From Pseudoduganella lurida (GTDB lineage: Bacteria; Pseudomonadota; Gammaproteobacteria; Burkholderiales; Burkholderiaceae_D): a DNA stretch of 64,000 bases. Where the stretch lies: NCBI RefSeq assembly GCF_007830455.1, contig NZ_VLLB01000004.1, forward strand, positions 248,001 through 312,000, given 5' to 3'. The position numbers were made by a program, and so were the translations under genes. Positions 1 to 8,147 of the stretch are shown in pieces. The first letter of the stretch is position 1; each line of letters begins with the position of its first letter. Below the pieces are notes generated by a model. It was not told where the DNA came from. It searched no databases and saw only the letters and a list, made by a program, of their open reading frames with translations.

Positions 1-1320
1 TGGCCGGTGCTGGTCGGGCAGCTGGCCACCGTGGGCATGGGCGTGGCGGACGTGGCGATGACGGGCCACACCAGCGCCGCCGAACTGGCCGCCGTGGCGC
101 TGGGCACCTCCGTGTGGTCGATCATTCTCGTCACCGTGAACGGCACGATGATGGCGATTAACTCCGTCGTGGCGCATGAGGTGGGTGCCGGTGCGTTCGA
201 CAGAATTCCGCACTCGGTGCGGCAGGCGCTGTGGAAGTCGGTGGGCGTTGGCGTGCTGGCCGTGCTGGCCGCCAACCTCGCCACGCTGCTGTTCAATTAC
301 CTGTATCTCGCGCCGGAGGTGAATGCGCGTGCCTCGATGTTCGTGCACATCATCAGCATCGGCCTGCTGCCGTTTGCTGCGTACCGCGCGCTGTATGGCT
401 ACAGCGCCAGCATCAACCAGACCAAGCCCGTGATGGTGATCGCGCTGGTGGGGCTGGCCGTCAACATCCTCGTCAACTGGCTGCTGATCTTCGGCCAGTT
501 CGGCCTGCCGAAGATGGGCGCGCTGGGCTGCGCGGTGGCCAGCGGCACCGTCGTCTGGCTCGATCTGCTGGCCATCGTGCTGTGGATCCGCATCGCGCCG
601 GCCTACCGCGCCTCGTATCCGTTCGACCGGTGGGAGTGGCCGCACTGGCCGGAAGTGTGGAGCATGCTGAAGCTGGGCGTGCCGATCGGCGTGACGTATT
701 TCGCGGAGGTGAGCGTGTTCGGGGCGGTCAGCCTGCTGGTGGCGCGCTTCGGCGTGGTGACCGTCTCGGCGCACCAGATCGCGCTGAACTTCTCGGCGCT
801 GACCTTCATGGTGCCGCTGTCGTTCGGCATCGGCATGATCACGCGCGTGGGCCAGGCGCTCGGCGAAGGCAATCCGCAGCGCGCGCGCTTCGCCTCGTTC
901 GTCGGACTATGGATGGCGCTGGGCTTTGCCGTGCTGTCGGCACTGGGCATCGCGGTCTTCCGCTACCAGATCGCGGCCGCGTACACGTCGGATGTCGCCG
1001 TGCAGCAGATGTGCGCCCACCTGCTGCTGTTCGCCGCGGTGTTCCAGCTGTCCGACGCGGCGCAGGTGGCGGCATCGTGCGCGATCCGCGGCTACAAGGT
1101 CACGCGCGGCCCGATGCTCATCCAGACGCTCGCGTTCTGGGGCGTCGCGCTGCCGCTGGGCTGCGTGCTGGGCCTGGCGCCGCAATGGGTGCCGTTCGCG
1201 CCGGCCGAGCCCATGTCCGCCACCGGCTTCTGGATCGGCCTCGTCTTGGGCCTGACCGTCGCCGCCGTGCTGCTCGTCGCCTACCTGAACCGCCTGTCGC
1301 GGCAGCGCGCGCTGGCGTAA
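1..1320 (+). CDS. MATE family efflux transporter (5'-truncated by window edge)
   Basis: Multidrug/toxin extrusion (MATE) carrier, expected to export cationic drugs or metabolites across the inner membrane using an H+ or Na+ gradient. The frame is open from the first base, reading W-P-V-L-V-G-Q-L-A-T-V-G-M-G-V-A-D, the typical first-helix motif of MATE proteins, so only a short N-terminus lies outside the window. About 437 residues are visible, with about twelve hydrophobic segments and the twofold repeated layout of the family (a second GVP-IGVTYFAEV motif starts near residue 225). It ends with TAA, ten bases before an inverted-repeat element. The substrate cannot be read from sequence. Confidence 0.9.
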   Translation, partial: WPVLVGQLATVGMGVADVAMTGHTSAAELAAVALGTSVWSIILVTVNGTMMAINSVVAHEVGAGAFDRIPHSVRQALWKSVGVGVLAVLAANLATLLFNYLYLAPEVNARASMFVHIISIGLLPFAAYRALYGYSASINQTKPVMVIALVGLAVNILVNWLLIFGQFGLPKMGALGCAVASGTVVWLDLLAIVLWIRIAPAYRASYPFDRWEWPHWPEVWSMLKLGVPIGVTYFAEVSVFGAVSLLVARFGVVTVSAHQIALNFSALTFMVPLSFGIGMITRVGQALGEGNPQRARFASFVGLWMALGFAVLSALGIAVFRYQIAAAYTSDVAVQQMCAHLLLFAAVFQLSDAAQVAASCAIRGYKVTRGPMLIQTLAFWGVALPLGCVLGLAPQWVPFAPAEPMSATGFWIGLVLGLTVAAVLLVAYLNRLSRQRALA

Positions 1321-1329
1321 TGGCCCGCT

Positions 1330-1482
1330 ACAGCCGAGCCCGTGTCACAGTCTGGGGTCAGGCGTAGTGACACAAGCTCATCGCTAGGGCAGCCAGCACA
1401 TCACCCTTCACTCTGCGGTTTCGTCTACGGTTGAGTGCGTGTCACTACGCCTGACCCCAAGGAGTGACACGAGCTCGGCTGT
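1330..1482. repeat. Nested inverted-repeat element, GGGGTCAG type (copy R1)
   Basis: A 153-bp nested palindrome lies between the MATE gene and the S9 peptidase gene. The inner arms at 1353-1373 and 1439-1459 are perfect 21-bp reverse complements containing TGGGGTCAGG. The outer arms at 1330-1348 and 1464-1482 match at 18 of 19 positions and carry the motif CAGCCGAGCYCGTGTC. The same signature recurs near 8.0, 23.7 and 45.5 kb. It resembles a REP/BIME-like non-autonomous element; no REP-associated transposase gene is in the window. Confidence 0.8.
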
Positions 1483-1613
1483 AAGGGACTGAACGATATT
1501 CACCATGTAAGGTGATATTCCGATTTTTCGCGCCTCGCCACGGGGGGGACGAGTCTGGTATCGTCTTGCGATTTTCGCCCTGCATCAAATTCTTTCAATC
1601 AACCGGGATTTCC

Positions 1614-3827
1614 ATGCGCTTCATCCTCAGCTTCCTGGCCCTGCTGGCCGCCGGCTCGGCGTCCGCCGACCGCCTGACCCTCGACCGTATCTATGACGAT
1701 CCCGCCCTCGCCGGCCCCGGCGTGCGCGCGCTGAAGGTCTCGCCGGATGGCGCCCGCGTGACGTTCCTGCGTGGCCGCGAGGACAACCAGTTCCAGCTGG
1801 ACCTGTGGGAGTTCAACATGAAGGACAAGTCGACCCGCCGCCTGGTCGACTCGAAGGTGCTGGTCGCCGAGGAAAACCTGTCCGACGCCGAGAAGGCCCG
1901 CCGCGAGCGCGAGCGCACCGCCAGCCTGAAAGGCATCATCAGCTACAGCTGGTCGCCGGACGGCAAGCGCCTGCTGGTGCCGATCGCCGGCAATCTGTAC
2001 CTGGTGGACGTGGCCAAGCCCGATGCGGCCCGCCTGGTCGCCTCCGGCAACGTGACGGATCCGAAGATTTCGCCGAAGGGCAAGTACGTGTCCTTCGTGC
2101 GCGACCAGAACCTGTACGTGATCGACCTGGCCACCGGCAAGGAAACCGCCCTCACCACCGACGGCAAGGGCACGCTGCACAACGGCGAAGCGGAGTTCGT
2201 GGCGCAGGAAGAGATGCACCAGTACACCGGCTACTACTGGGCGCCGGACGATTCGGCCATTGCCTACCGCCGCTTCGACGAGTCGCAGGTGCCGGTGGCG
2301 CGCCGCTTCGAGATCTATGCCGACCGCACCGACGTGATCGAGCAGCGCTACCCGGCCGCCGGCGACAAGAACGTGGTCATCGAGCTGCGCATCGTGAACC
2401 CGGCCACCGGCGCGACGAAGGATGTCGACCTGGGTGCCGAGAAGGACATCTACCTGGTGCGCGCCGACTGGACTGCGGATAGCAAAAAACTGCTGTTCCA
2501 GCGCCAGACGCGGGACCAGAAAAAGCTCGAGCTGATCGCCGTCGATGCCGCCACCCTGACGCAGAAGACGCTGCTGACCGAAACGTCGAAAACGTGGGTG
2601 GAGATCGGCGACGACCTGCGCTTCCTCTCCGGCGGCAAGGGCTTCATCTGGTCGTCCGAACGCAGCGGCCGCAACCACCTGTACCTGTTCGACATGGACG
2701 GCAAGCTGAAGCATCCGCTGACCGCCGGCGAATGGGGCATCGACAACCTGCTGGCCGTCGACGAAAAGGCCGGCAAGGTGTACTTCTCGTCCAACAAGGA
2801 CGCGATCATCGACAAGCAGACCTACGCAGTGGCGCTGGACGGCAGCACGGCCACGAAGCCGAAGCGCGTGACGCAGGCCGATGGCTGGCATGACACCACG
2901 TTTGCCCGCAACGGCGAAGTGTTCGTCGACACCTGGTCCGACCCGGCCAACCCGCCGCAGGTCGCGATCCGCAAGCCGGACGGCACGATGGTCACCTGGC
3001 TGGAGCGCAACGAAGTCAACGCGTCGCACCCGTACTTCAAGTACAAGTCGGATCACCTGCCGGTCGAATACGGCACGATGAAGGCGAAGGACGGCCAGAC
3101 GCTGTACTGGTCGATGATCAAGCCCTACCACTTCTCGGCCGCGAAGAAATACCCGGTCTACCTGTCGACCTACGGCGGCCCGACCGCGCAGCACGTCACG
3201 CGCAAATGGGGCGACTACTTCGACCAGTACATGGCGCAGCAGGGCTATGTGGTGTTCCGCCTCGATAACCGCGGTTCGAGCCGCCGCGAGCGCCAGTTTT
3301 CGGACGCCATCTACCGCAACCTGGGCAAGGTGGAAGTGGAAGACCAGCTGACGGGCATCGACTGGCTGGGCAAGCAAGGCTACGTGGACGCGAAGCGCAT
3401 CGGCGTGTACGGCTGGAGCTATGGCGGCTTCATGTCGCTGCGCCTGCTGGCTCAGGGCTCGGACAGGATCGCGGCCGGCGTGTCCGGCGCGCCGGTCACC
3501 GACTGGGGCCTGTACGACACGCACTACACGGAACGCTTCATGGACCATCCGAAAGCCAACCCGGAAGGCTACAAGGACAGCACCGTGTTTGCCCACGTCG
3601 ACGGCCTGAAATCGAAGCTGCTGCTGATCCATGGCATGGCCGACGACAATGTGCTGTTCACGAACAGCACGAAGATGATCGACGCGCTCGTCAACCGCGG
3701 CGTGCAGTTCGAGCTGATGACGTATCCCGGCGCGAAGCATGGCATCGCCAACCGCGTGCAGCGCAAGCACGTGCAGACGGCCATCGATGCGTTCTTCCGC
3801 AAGAACCTGAAGCCGGACACGGAATAA
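1614..3827 (+). CDS. S9 family peptidase (dipeptidyl-peptidase IV type), exported
   Basis: Serine exopeptidase of the prolyl-oligopeptidase clan, expected to cut dipeptides (often X-Pro) from peptides in the periplasm or outside the cell. The start at 1614 gives a clear signal peptide (MRFILSFLALLAAGSASA); the longer frame to 1512 adds 34 unlikely residues. The protein has 737 residues: a DPPIV-type beta-propeller (about 50-470) and a C-terminal alpha/beta-hydrolase domain. The nucleophile is Ser602 in GWSYGG, the acid is in HGMADDNV (Asp677/678) and the base is His709 in GAKHG. A terminator follows the gene. It stands alone, without a visible operon partner. Confidence 0.93.
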   Translation: MRFILSFLALLAAGSASADRLTLDRIYDDPALAGPGVRALKVSPDGARVTFLRGREDNQFQLDLWEFNMKDKSTRRLVDSKVLVAEENLSDAEKARRERERTASLKGIISYSWSPDGKRLLVPIAGNLYLVDVAKPDAARLVASGNVTDPKISPKGKYVSFVRDQNLYVIDLATGKETALTTDGKGTLHNGEAEFVAQEEMHQYTGYYWAPDDSAIAYRRFDESQVPVARRFEIYADRTDVIEQRYPAAGDKNVVIELRIVNPATGATKDVDLGAEKDIYLVRADWTADSKKLLFQRQTRDQKKLELIAVDAATLTQKTLLTETSKTWVEIGDDLRFLSGGKGFIWSSERSGRNHLYLFDMDGKLKHPLTAGEWGIDNLLAVDEKAGKVYFSSNKDAIIDKQTYAVALDGSTATKPKRVTQADGWHDTTFARNGEVFVDTWSDPANPPQVAIRKPDGTMVTWLERNEVNASHPYFKYKSDHLPVEYGTMKAKDGQTLYWSMIKPYHFSAAKKYPVYLSTYGGPTAQHVTRKWGDYFDQYMAQQGYVVFRLDNRGSSRRERQFSDAIYRNLGKVEVEDQLTGIDWLGKQGYVDAKRIGVYGWSYGGFMSLRLLAQGSDRIAAGVSGAPVTDWGLYDTHYTERFMDHPKANPEGYKDSTVFAHVDGLKSKLLLIHGMADDNVLFTNSTKMIDALVNRGVQFELMTYPGAKHGIANRVQRKHVQTAIDAFFRKNLKPDTE

Positions 3828-3886
3828 TCGCATGTTGGCGGCCGTTGCATTTGCAAACGGCTGCTCAACGTCCCGGGCCCAAAAAC

Positions 3887-3926
3887 AAACAGCCGCCGGA
3901 TGGTTTGACCCATCCGCGGCTGTTTT
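3887..3926. terminator. Bidirectional rho-independent terminator
   Basis: AAACAGCCGC-CGGATGG pairs with CCATCCG-CGGCTGTTT (one bulged base) around a six-base loop. A-rich and T-rich flanks lie on both sides, so it can serve both the S9 peptidase gene and the convergent csbD-like gene. Confidence 0.85.
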
Positions 3927-3963
3927 GCTATCCGCCGGACATGCAGCCCGGTGGGGAGGGACC

Positions 3964-4179
3964 TTACAGGCCCTGGCGGTTGTCGCGGCGCACTTGCGCT
4001 TCGTCGGCTGCATCTTCCACGGCTTCGCGGGCATCGCCCACTTTCTTCTGCAGCTTGCCTTCGACCTGGTTGGCCACGCCCTTCACCTGCTGCTTCGAGC
4101 TGCCCACCAGTTCGCCGGCTTCTTCCTGGATCTTGCCGCCGATTTCCTTAGCCTTACCTTTGATTTGATCGCTGTTCAT
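3964..4179 (-). CDS. CsbD family stress-response protein
   Basis: A small hydrophilic protein of 71 residues that begins MNSDQIKGKAKEIGGKIQEE and continues with repeated K-G-x-A and G-K-x-Q motifs, the pattern of CsbD proteins (bacterial general stress response; molecular role unknown). A good ribosome site (AGGAG) lies upstream of the ATG. The upstream stretch holds a 7-bp inverted repeat (CACACGC at 4236-4242, GCGTGTG at 4249-4255) that could be a regulator site; this is inference. The gene is transcribed alone. Confidence 0.85.
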   Translation of the reverse strand: MNSDQIKGKAKEIGGKIQEEAGELVGSSKQQVKGVANQVEGKLQKKVGDAREAVEDAADEAQVRRDNRQGL

Positions 4180-4388
4180 GATCTGCTCCTTCATGTGTTG
4201 GGGGGCGCGAACCGGGATTGGTCCGCCGCCTTGAACACACGCGATACGGCGTGTGGTTGAAGACACTATACGTCCGCCAACCACCGCCTTCCGTTCGCTC
4301 CCTAACATTATCAAAGCATTCACCAACCACGAGTCACGAGCCCGCTTACTTCCTGTTTAAGTCAGTCTTAAGGAGCGTCGCACAACCG

Positions 4389-6446
4389 TTACCAGACCCG
4401 CACCCGCTGCTCCGGCGCCAGGTAGAGCTTCTGGCCCGGCTTGACGTCGAACGCCTTGTACCAGTCATCCACGTTACGCACCGTGTAGGTCCGCCATTGC
4501 GACGGTGCGTGGCCATCGGTGGCGATCTGGTTGCGCAGCGTGGCTTCGCGCGTCTTGCTGCGCCAGGCCCCCGCATAGCCGAGGAAGAACGGCCGGTCCA
4601 GTTCCGGGCTGGCCTTGCCGCCCAGCGAGGCGTGGTAGGCGTCCAGCGCTGCGGCCAGGCCGGCCAGGTCGGCGAGGTTTTCCGACAGCGTCAGCTGGCC
4701 GTTCAGCTTCAGGTCCGGATAGGGCTGGTACGCCGAGTACTGCGCCACCAGCGCGCCGGAAGCTTTCTGGAAGTGCGCCAGATCTTCTTTCGTCCACCAG
4801 TCGCGCAGGCGGCCTTTCGAGTCGAACTGGGCGCCCTGGTCGTCGAAGCTGTGGCTGATCTCGTGGCCGATCACGGCGCCGATGGCGCCATAGTTCGTGG
4901 CATCGGAAGCGTTCTGGTCGAAGAACGGCGGCTGCAGGATCGCGGCCGGGAAGTTCAGCGCGTTCTGCATCGGCATGTTGACGGCATTGACCAGCTGCGG
5001 CGGCATCGACCATTCCTTCGGATCGACCTTCGTGCCCAGCTTCGCCAGCTGCTGGCGGTAGCGGTACTCGTCCGCGCGGCGAGCGTTGCCGAAGGCGTCG
5101 TCCGGCTTGATCTCGAGCGTCTGGTAGGACGTCCACTTTTCCGGATAGCCCACGCCCACGTAGGTGACGTTCAGCTTGGCGTGCGCTTCCTTCTTGGTGG
5201 CCGGCGCCATCCAGTCCAGCTGGTCGATGCGCTTGTGGAAGGCATCGATGATGTTGGCCGTCATCTGCTGGACGCGCGCCTTGGCGGCGGCCGGGAAGTA
5301 CTTCTCGGCATACAGCTTGCCCACCGCTGCCGGCAGTGCGCCGTTCAGCGAGGCCAGGCCGCCCTTCCAGCGGGCCGACAGCTGCGGCGTACCGGTCAGC
5401 GTGCGGCCGTAGAATTCGAAGCGCTGGTCCACGAAGGCTTTCGACAGCGTGCCGCCATACTGGTTGACGGTATGGAAGGCCAGCCAGTCCTGCCAGGTCT
5501 GCAGCGGCATGGACGCCACCAGGGCCGCGGCGCCCGTGACGGCGCCCGGGTGGTAGACGATGAACTTCTTCTGCCTGGCCAGGCCGGCGCTCTGGAAGAA
5601 CGCCTTCCAGTCCAGGCCTGGCGCCTTGGCCGCGAAATCGGCGGCGCTCCAGCTATTGTTGGCTTTCTGGATGTTGGCGGAGTCTTCGCGGGTGGCATGC
5701 GACTGGGCCAGCTTGCGCTCCAGCTCGAACACGCGGGCGGCGCGCGCTTCCGGCTCGCTGAAGCCGGCCAGTTTCAGCATCGCCGCGATGTGCGCCTGGT
5801 AGGCGGTGCGCAGGCGCGCCATGCGCTCGCTCTCGTCCAGGTAGAACGCACGGTCGGGCATGCCGAGGCCGCCCTGCAGCAGGTAGGGCACGTAGTTGTC
5901 CGGGTCGGTCAGGCCCTGGGAGATCCAGAGGCCGAACAGGTTCTCGGTCTGGAAATCGGTGGCGTTCAGCGGGTCGACGTCGGCACGCAGGTTGCCGCCC
6001 AGCGCGTGGGCCAGGCCGGCCTTGTCGCGGATCGCGGCGATCTGCTTGAGCACCGGTGCCAGCGGCGCGGCCCCCTTGGCCTCGATGCCCGCTTCGTCCA
6101 TGTAGGCCTTGTAGTAGTCGGCCACGCGGCGGGCATCCGATCCCGCCGGCTGCGCTGCGGCGCCGTCGATCAGCTTCAGGATCTGCTGGCTGGTCTCTTC
6201 GCCCAGCACGTGGAACGCGCCCCAGCTGCCGCGGTCGGCCGGGATCTCGGCGGTGGCGAGCCAGTCGCCGTTCACGTAGGTGAAGAAATCGTCGCCGGGC
6301 AGCGCGGCGGCCCCCTGCTGGCTGGCCGCTGGCGCAGCGGCCGGTTGCGCGAAGGCGGGCGTGGCGAAGACGGCCAGTGCGCCCCACAGCGCCAGCGCAA
6401 CGGTGGTCGCGCGCGGCGGTTGGCGGAATACTCGAAGTGCCTGCAT
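4389..6446 (-). CDS. M13 family zinc metallopeptidase (neprilysin/PepO-like), exported
   Basis: Zinc endopeptidase expected to degrade oligopeptides in the periplasm. It has 685 residues, with a signal peptide (about 1-34, ending ATPAFA) and then the large helical M13 N-domain. The catalytic motif HEISH lies at 528-532 and the second zinc-site motif E589-N-L-A-D593 follows. It ends R-V-R-V-W, close to the C-R-V-W terminus conserved in the family but without the Cys. It stands alone, with terminators or other-strand genes on either side. Confidence 0.94.
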   Translation of the reverse strand: MQALRVFRQPPRATTVALALWGALAVFATPAFAQPAAAPAASQQGAAALPGDDFFTYVNGDWLATAEIPADRGSWGAFHVLGEETSQQILKLIDGAAAQPAGSDARRVADYYKAYMDEAGIEAKGAAPLAPVLKQIAAIRDKAGLAHALGGNLRADVDPLNATDFQTENLFGLWISQGLTDPDNYVPYLLQGGLGMPDRAFYLDESERMARLRTAYQAHIAAMLKLAGFSEPEARAARVFELERKLAQSHATREDSANIQKANNSWSAADFAAKAPGLDWKAFFQSAGLARQKKFIVYHPGAVTGAAALVASMPLQTWQDWLAFHTVNQYGGTLSKAFVDQRFEFYGRTLTGTPQLSARWKGGLASLNGALPAAVGKLYAEKYFPAAAKARVQQMTANIIDAFHKRIDQLDWMAPATKKEAHAKLNVTYVGVGYPEKWTSYQTLEIKPDDAFGNARRADEYRYRQQLAKLGTKVDPKEWSMPPQLVNAVNMPMQNALNFPAAILQPPFFDQNASDATNYGAIGAVIGHEISHSFDDQGAQFDSKGRLRDWWTKEDLAHFQKASGALVAQYSAYQPYPDLKLNGQLTLSENLADLAGLAAALDAYHASLGGKASPELDRPFFLGYAGAWRSKTREATLRNQIATDGHAPSQWRTYTVRNVDDWYKAFDVKPGQKLYLAPEQRVRVW

Positions 6447-6636
6447 AAAGTCCCTTGGGTTCGGTAGTGTGTAAACTGGATGGCGGGGTACGCCACAATG
6501 AACTGTAGCGCAGAACGGGCCTTCCCGCCGAGTCCCGTCGTGCCCTTGAAAACCCTTCTGCCGTCCGCGGAATCCCGCTATAGTTCACATACAGCAACAA
6601 TGTCCCGGGTCCGGGCCGCAAGACAGGAGAATGCAC

Positions 6637-7464
6637 ATGACATTGCAGGACTTGTTCGACACCCCCACTGCGCTGCCGACGGCGCCGAAGGTAGTGGATG
6701 AACTGATCGGCAGTTTCGACAAGGCGTCCGTTTCGACCGAAGAGATCGCGAAGAAGGTGTCGCAGGATCCCGTGCTGAGCGCGAAGCTGCTGCGGCTGGC
6801 CAATTCAGCCTACTACAACGTCTCGCGCAGCATCGGCACCGTGGAGGATGCCGTGCTCATGCTCGGCTTCGTGGCAGTCCGCACGCTGGTGATCAGTTCC
6901 GGCCTGGTCAACGGCTTCAAGTCGGTGACGGGGCTGGACCTGCGCGAGTTCTGGCGCTACAGCATGCATACGGCGGCCGCGGCCAGGTGGATCGCCAAAA
7001 AGGTCCGCGCGGACCAGGAACTGGCGTTCACGATCGGACTCATGCACGCCATCGGGCAGCTCGTGATGCATTCCGCCATGCCGGAGCGGGCCGCCGCCCT
7101 CGATGCCATGGCCGGGCCGCTGGACGAAGGCCGCCTCCCCGTCGAACAGGCGGCGCTGGGCTTCGGCTACACGGACGTGGGCGCCGAGCTGGCACGCCGC
7201 TGGCAGTTCCCGGCCCCCTTCTCCGATGCGATCGCCGCGTTTGCCACGCCGCTTGCTACCGAACCTCTCGACAGGGTTGCCGCCGTCGTCCACCTCGCCG
7301 TGTGGCGCGCGCGTGCCGAACGGCAGGCATTATCGGACGAACAACTTGCAGCCACTTTTCCGCAGGCTGTCGCGGATGCACTGGGCATGGAGGCCGGGCT
7401 GGTCCTCGCCGACATGCCACCGCTGGACGAACTCGCCGCGGGCCTGGAAGAGATGATGAGCTGA
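6637..7464 (+). CDS. HDOD domain protein
   Basis: HDOD (HD-related output domain) proteins act in signalling, often tied to cyclic-di-GMP, motility or stress; the domain lacks the full HD metal site. The match covers residues 10-205, with the family pattern LPTAPKVVDEL, then VSQDPVLSAKLLRLANSAYY, then a region around TAAAARWIAKK. Two ATGs are possible. AGGAGA at 6625-6630 abuts the first (6631) but sits seven bases before the second (6637), so 6637 is preferred. Length is 275 residues. The neighbour on the same strand, fliT-like, hints at a motility role, but a terminator separates them. Confidence 0.85.
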   Translation: MTLQDLFDTPTALPTAPKVVDELIGSFDKASVSTEEIAKKVSQDPVLSAKLLRLANSAYYNVSRSIGTVEDAVLMLGFVAVRTLVISSGLVNGFKSVTGLDLREFWRYSMHTAAAARWIAKKVRADQELAFTIGLMHAIGQLVMHSAMPERAAALDAMAGPLDEGRLPVEQAALGFGYTDVGAELARRWQFPAPFSDAIAAFATPLATEPLDRVAAVVHLAVWRARAERQALSDEQLAATFPQAVADALGMEAGLVLADMPPLDELAAGLEEMMS

Positions 7465-7494
7465 CAGCCAGATCGGTTTGACAGGTCCCGCGAG

Positions 7495-7532
7495 CCGCTA
7501 CCGCCCCAACGGGCCGTGGCGGTTTTGCTTTC
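7495..7532 (+). terminator. Probable rho-independent terminator after the HDOD gene
   Basis: CCGCTACCGCCC and GGGCCGTGGCGG form an imperfect stem (G-T pair plus one mismatch) with a CAAC loop, followed by TTTTGCTTT. Confidence 0.6.
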
Positions 7533-7667
7533 TCGACAATGCCAAAACGAACTTTCAACACTTTTTGCAAATTATTTTCAGGAAACCCTCAAGTTCCGCC
7601 CCGCCCTGACGTAAATCCAGACAAGCAGCAATCCATTTACGCTTAGATCACGAATTCAGGGCACACC

Positions 7668-7934
7668 ATGACCTCCCACGAAGTCCTCTCGATGTATGAA
7701 AACATTGCCGGCCTCTCCAGCAAGATGGTGGTGGCAGCGCAGATGAGCGACTGGAATGCCCTGGACCGCATGGAAAACCAGTGCGCCGCCGCTGCGGTGC
7801 CCACGCTGGGTGGCGTGCCCGCCCTGGAAGGCTCGGCCCGCCAGCGCAAGATCGACCTGTTGAAACAGATCATGGCCAACGACCGCGCCATCCGCGACGT
7901 AACCGAACCGTGGCAGGGCCGCCTGAACGGCTGA
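7668..7934 (+). CDS. fliT: FliT-like flagellar export chaperone
   Basis: Small helical protein of 88 residues resembling FliT, the cytoplasmic chaperone that escorts the filament cap FliD to the flagellar export gate. The pattern seen is S-MYENIAGLSSKMV, then WNALDRMENQC, and a C-terminal stretch with D-RAIRDVTEPW, as in betaproteobacterial FliT proteins, which end near the TEPW motif. No other flagellar gene is in the window, so this is an isolated copy. The call rests on short motifs; a different small helical protein is possible. A strong terminator follows. Confidence 0.65.
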   Translation: MTSHEVLSMYENIAGLSSKMVVAAQMSDWNALDRMENQCAAAAVPTLGGVPALEGSARQRKIDLLKQIMANDRAIRDVTEPWQGRLNG

Positions 7935-7960
7935 TCGGCCGTCATACTCCGCAACAACGC

Positions 7961-7986
7961 AAAAAGCACCTTCCGGTGCTTTTTTT
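7961..7986 (+). terminator. Rho-independent terminator after the fliT-like gene
   Basis: AAAAAGCACC-TTCC-GGTGCTTTTTT forms a perfect stem with a tetraloop and a run of T. Confidence 0.9.
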
Positions 7987-7998
7987 ACGTCTGCTAAG

Positions 7999-8147
7999 GC
8001 TGTCGAGCCCGTATCCACCCTGGGGTCAACCCCGTTCTCGGACACGGACTGAACAGTAGCCTGGTCAGCCCACCTGCGCTAGAAAGCTTAAAGATGAGCC
8101 TGTGTCCATGTCGGGGTCAGACCCCAAAGTGGACACGGGCTCGGCTG
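7999..8147. repeat. Inverted-repeat element, GGGGTCAG type (copy R2)
   Basis: Two half-elements face each other at about 7999-8057 and 8093-8147. The left carries GAGCCCGTATCCACCCTGGG and the right GGGGTCAGACCCC followed by GTGGACACGGGCTCGGCTG. The right end touches the stop codon of the fimV-like gene on the minus strand: TGA is followed at once by CAGCCGAGCCC. It has the same end signature as copies R1, R3 and R4. Confidence 0.78.

Noticed and set aside
1330-1482. Insertion sequence ends
   Set aside because: Inverted arms are present but there is no transposase frame between or near them and no clear target duplication; treated as a non-autonomous repeat.
1599-4034. Long minus-strand frame across the S9 peptidase gene
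   Set aside because: It is a reading-frame shadow of the peptidase and runs through a terminator; low-complexity His/Arg/Val content and no motif.
4218-6467. Long plus-strand frame opposite the M13 peptidase gene
   Set aside because: Antisense shadow: no recognisable domain and no ribosome site, while the minus strand carries HExxH and a signal peptide.
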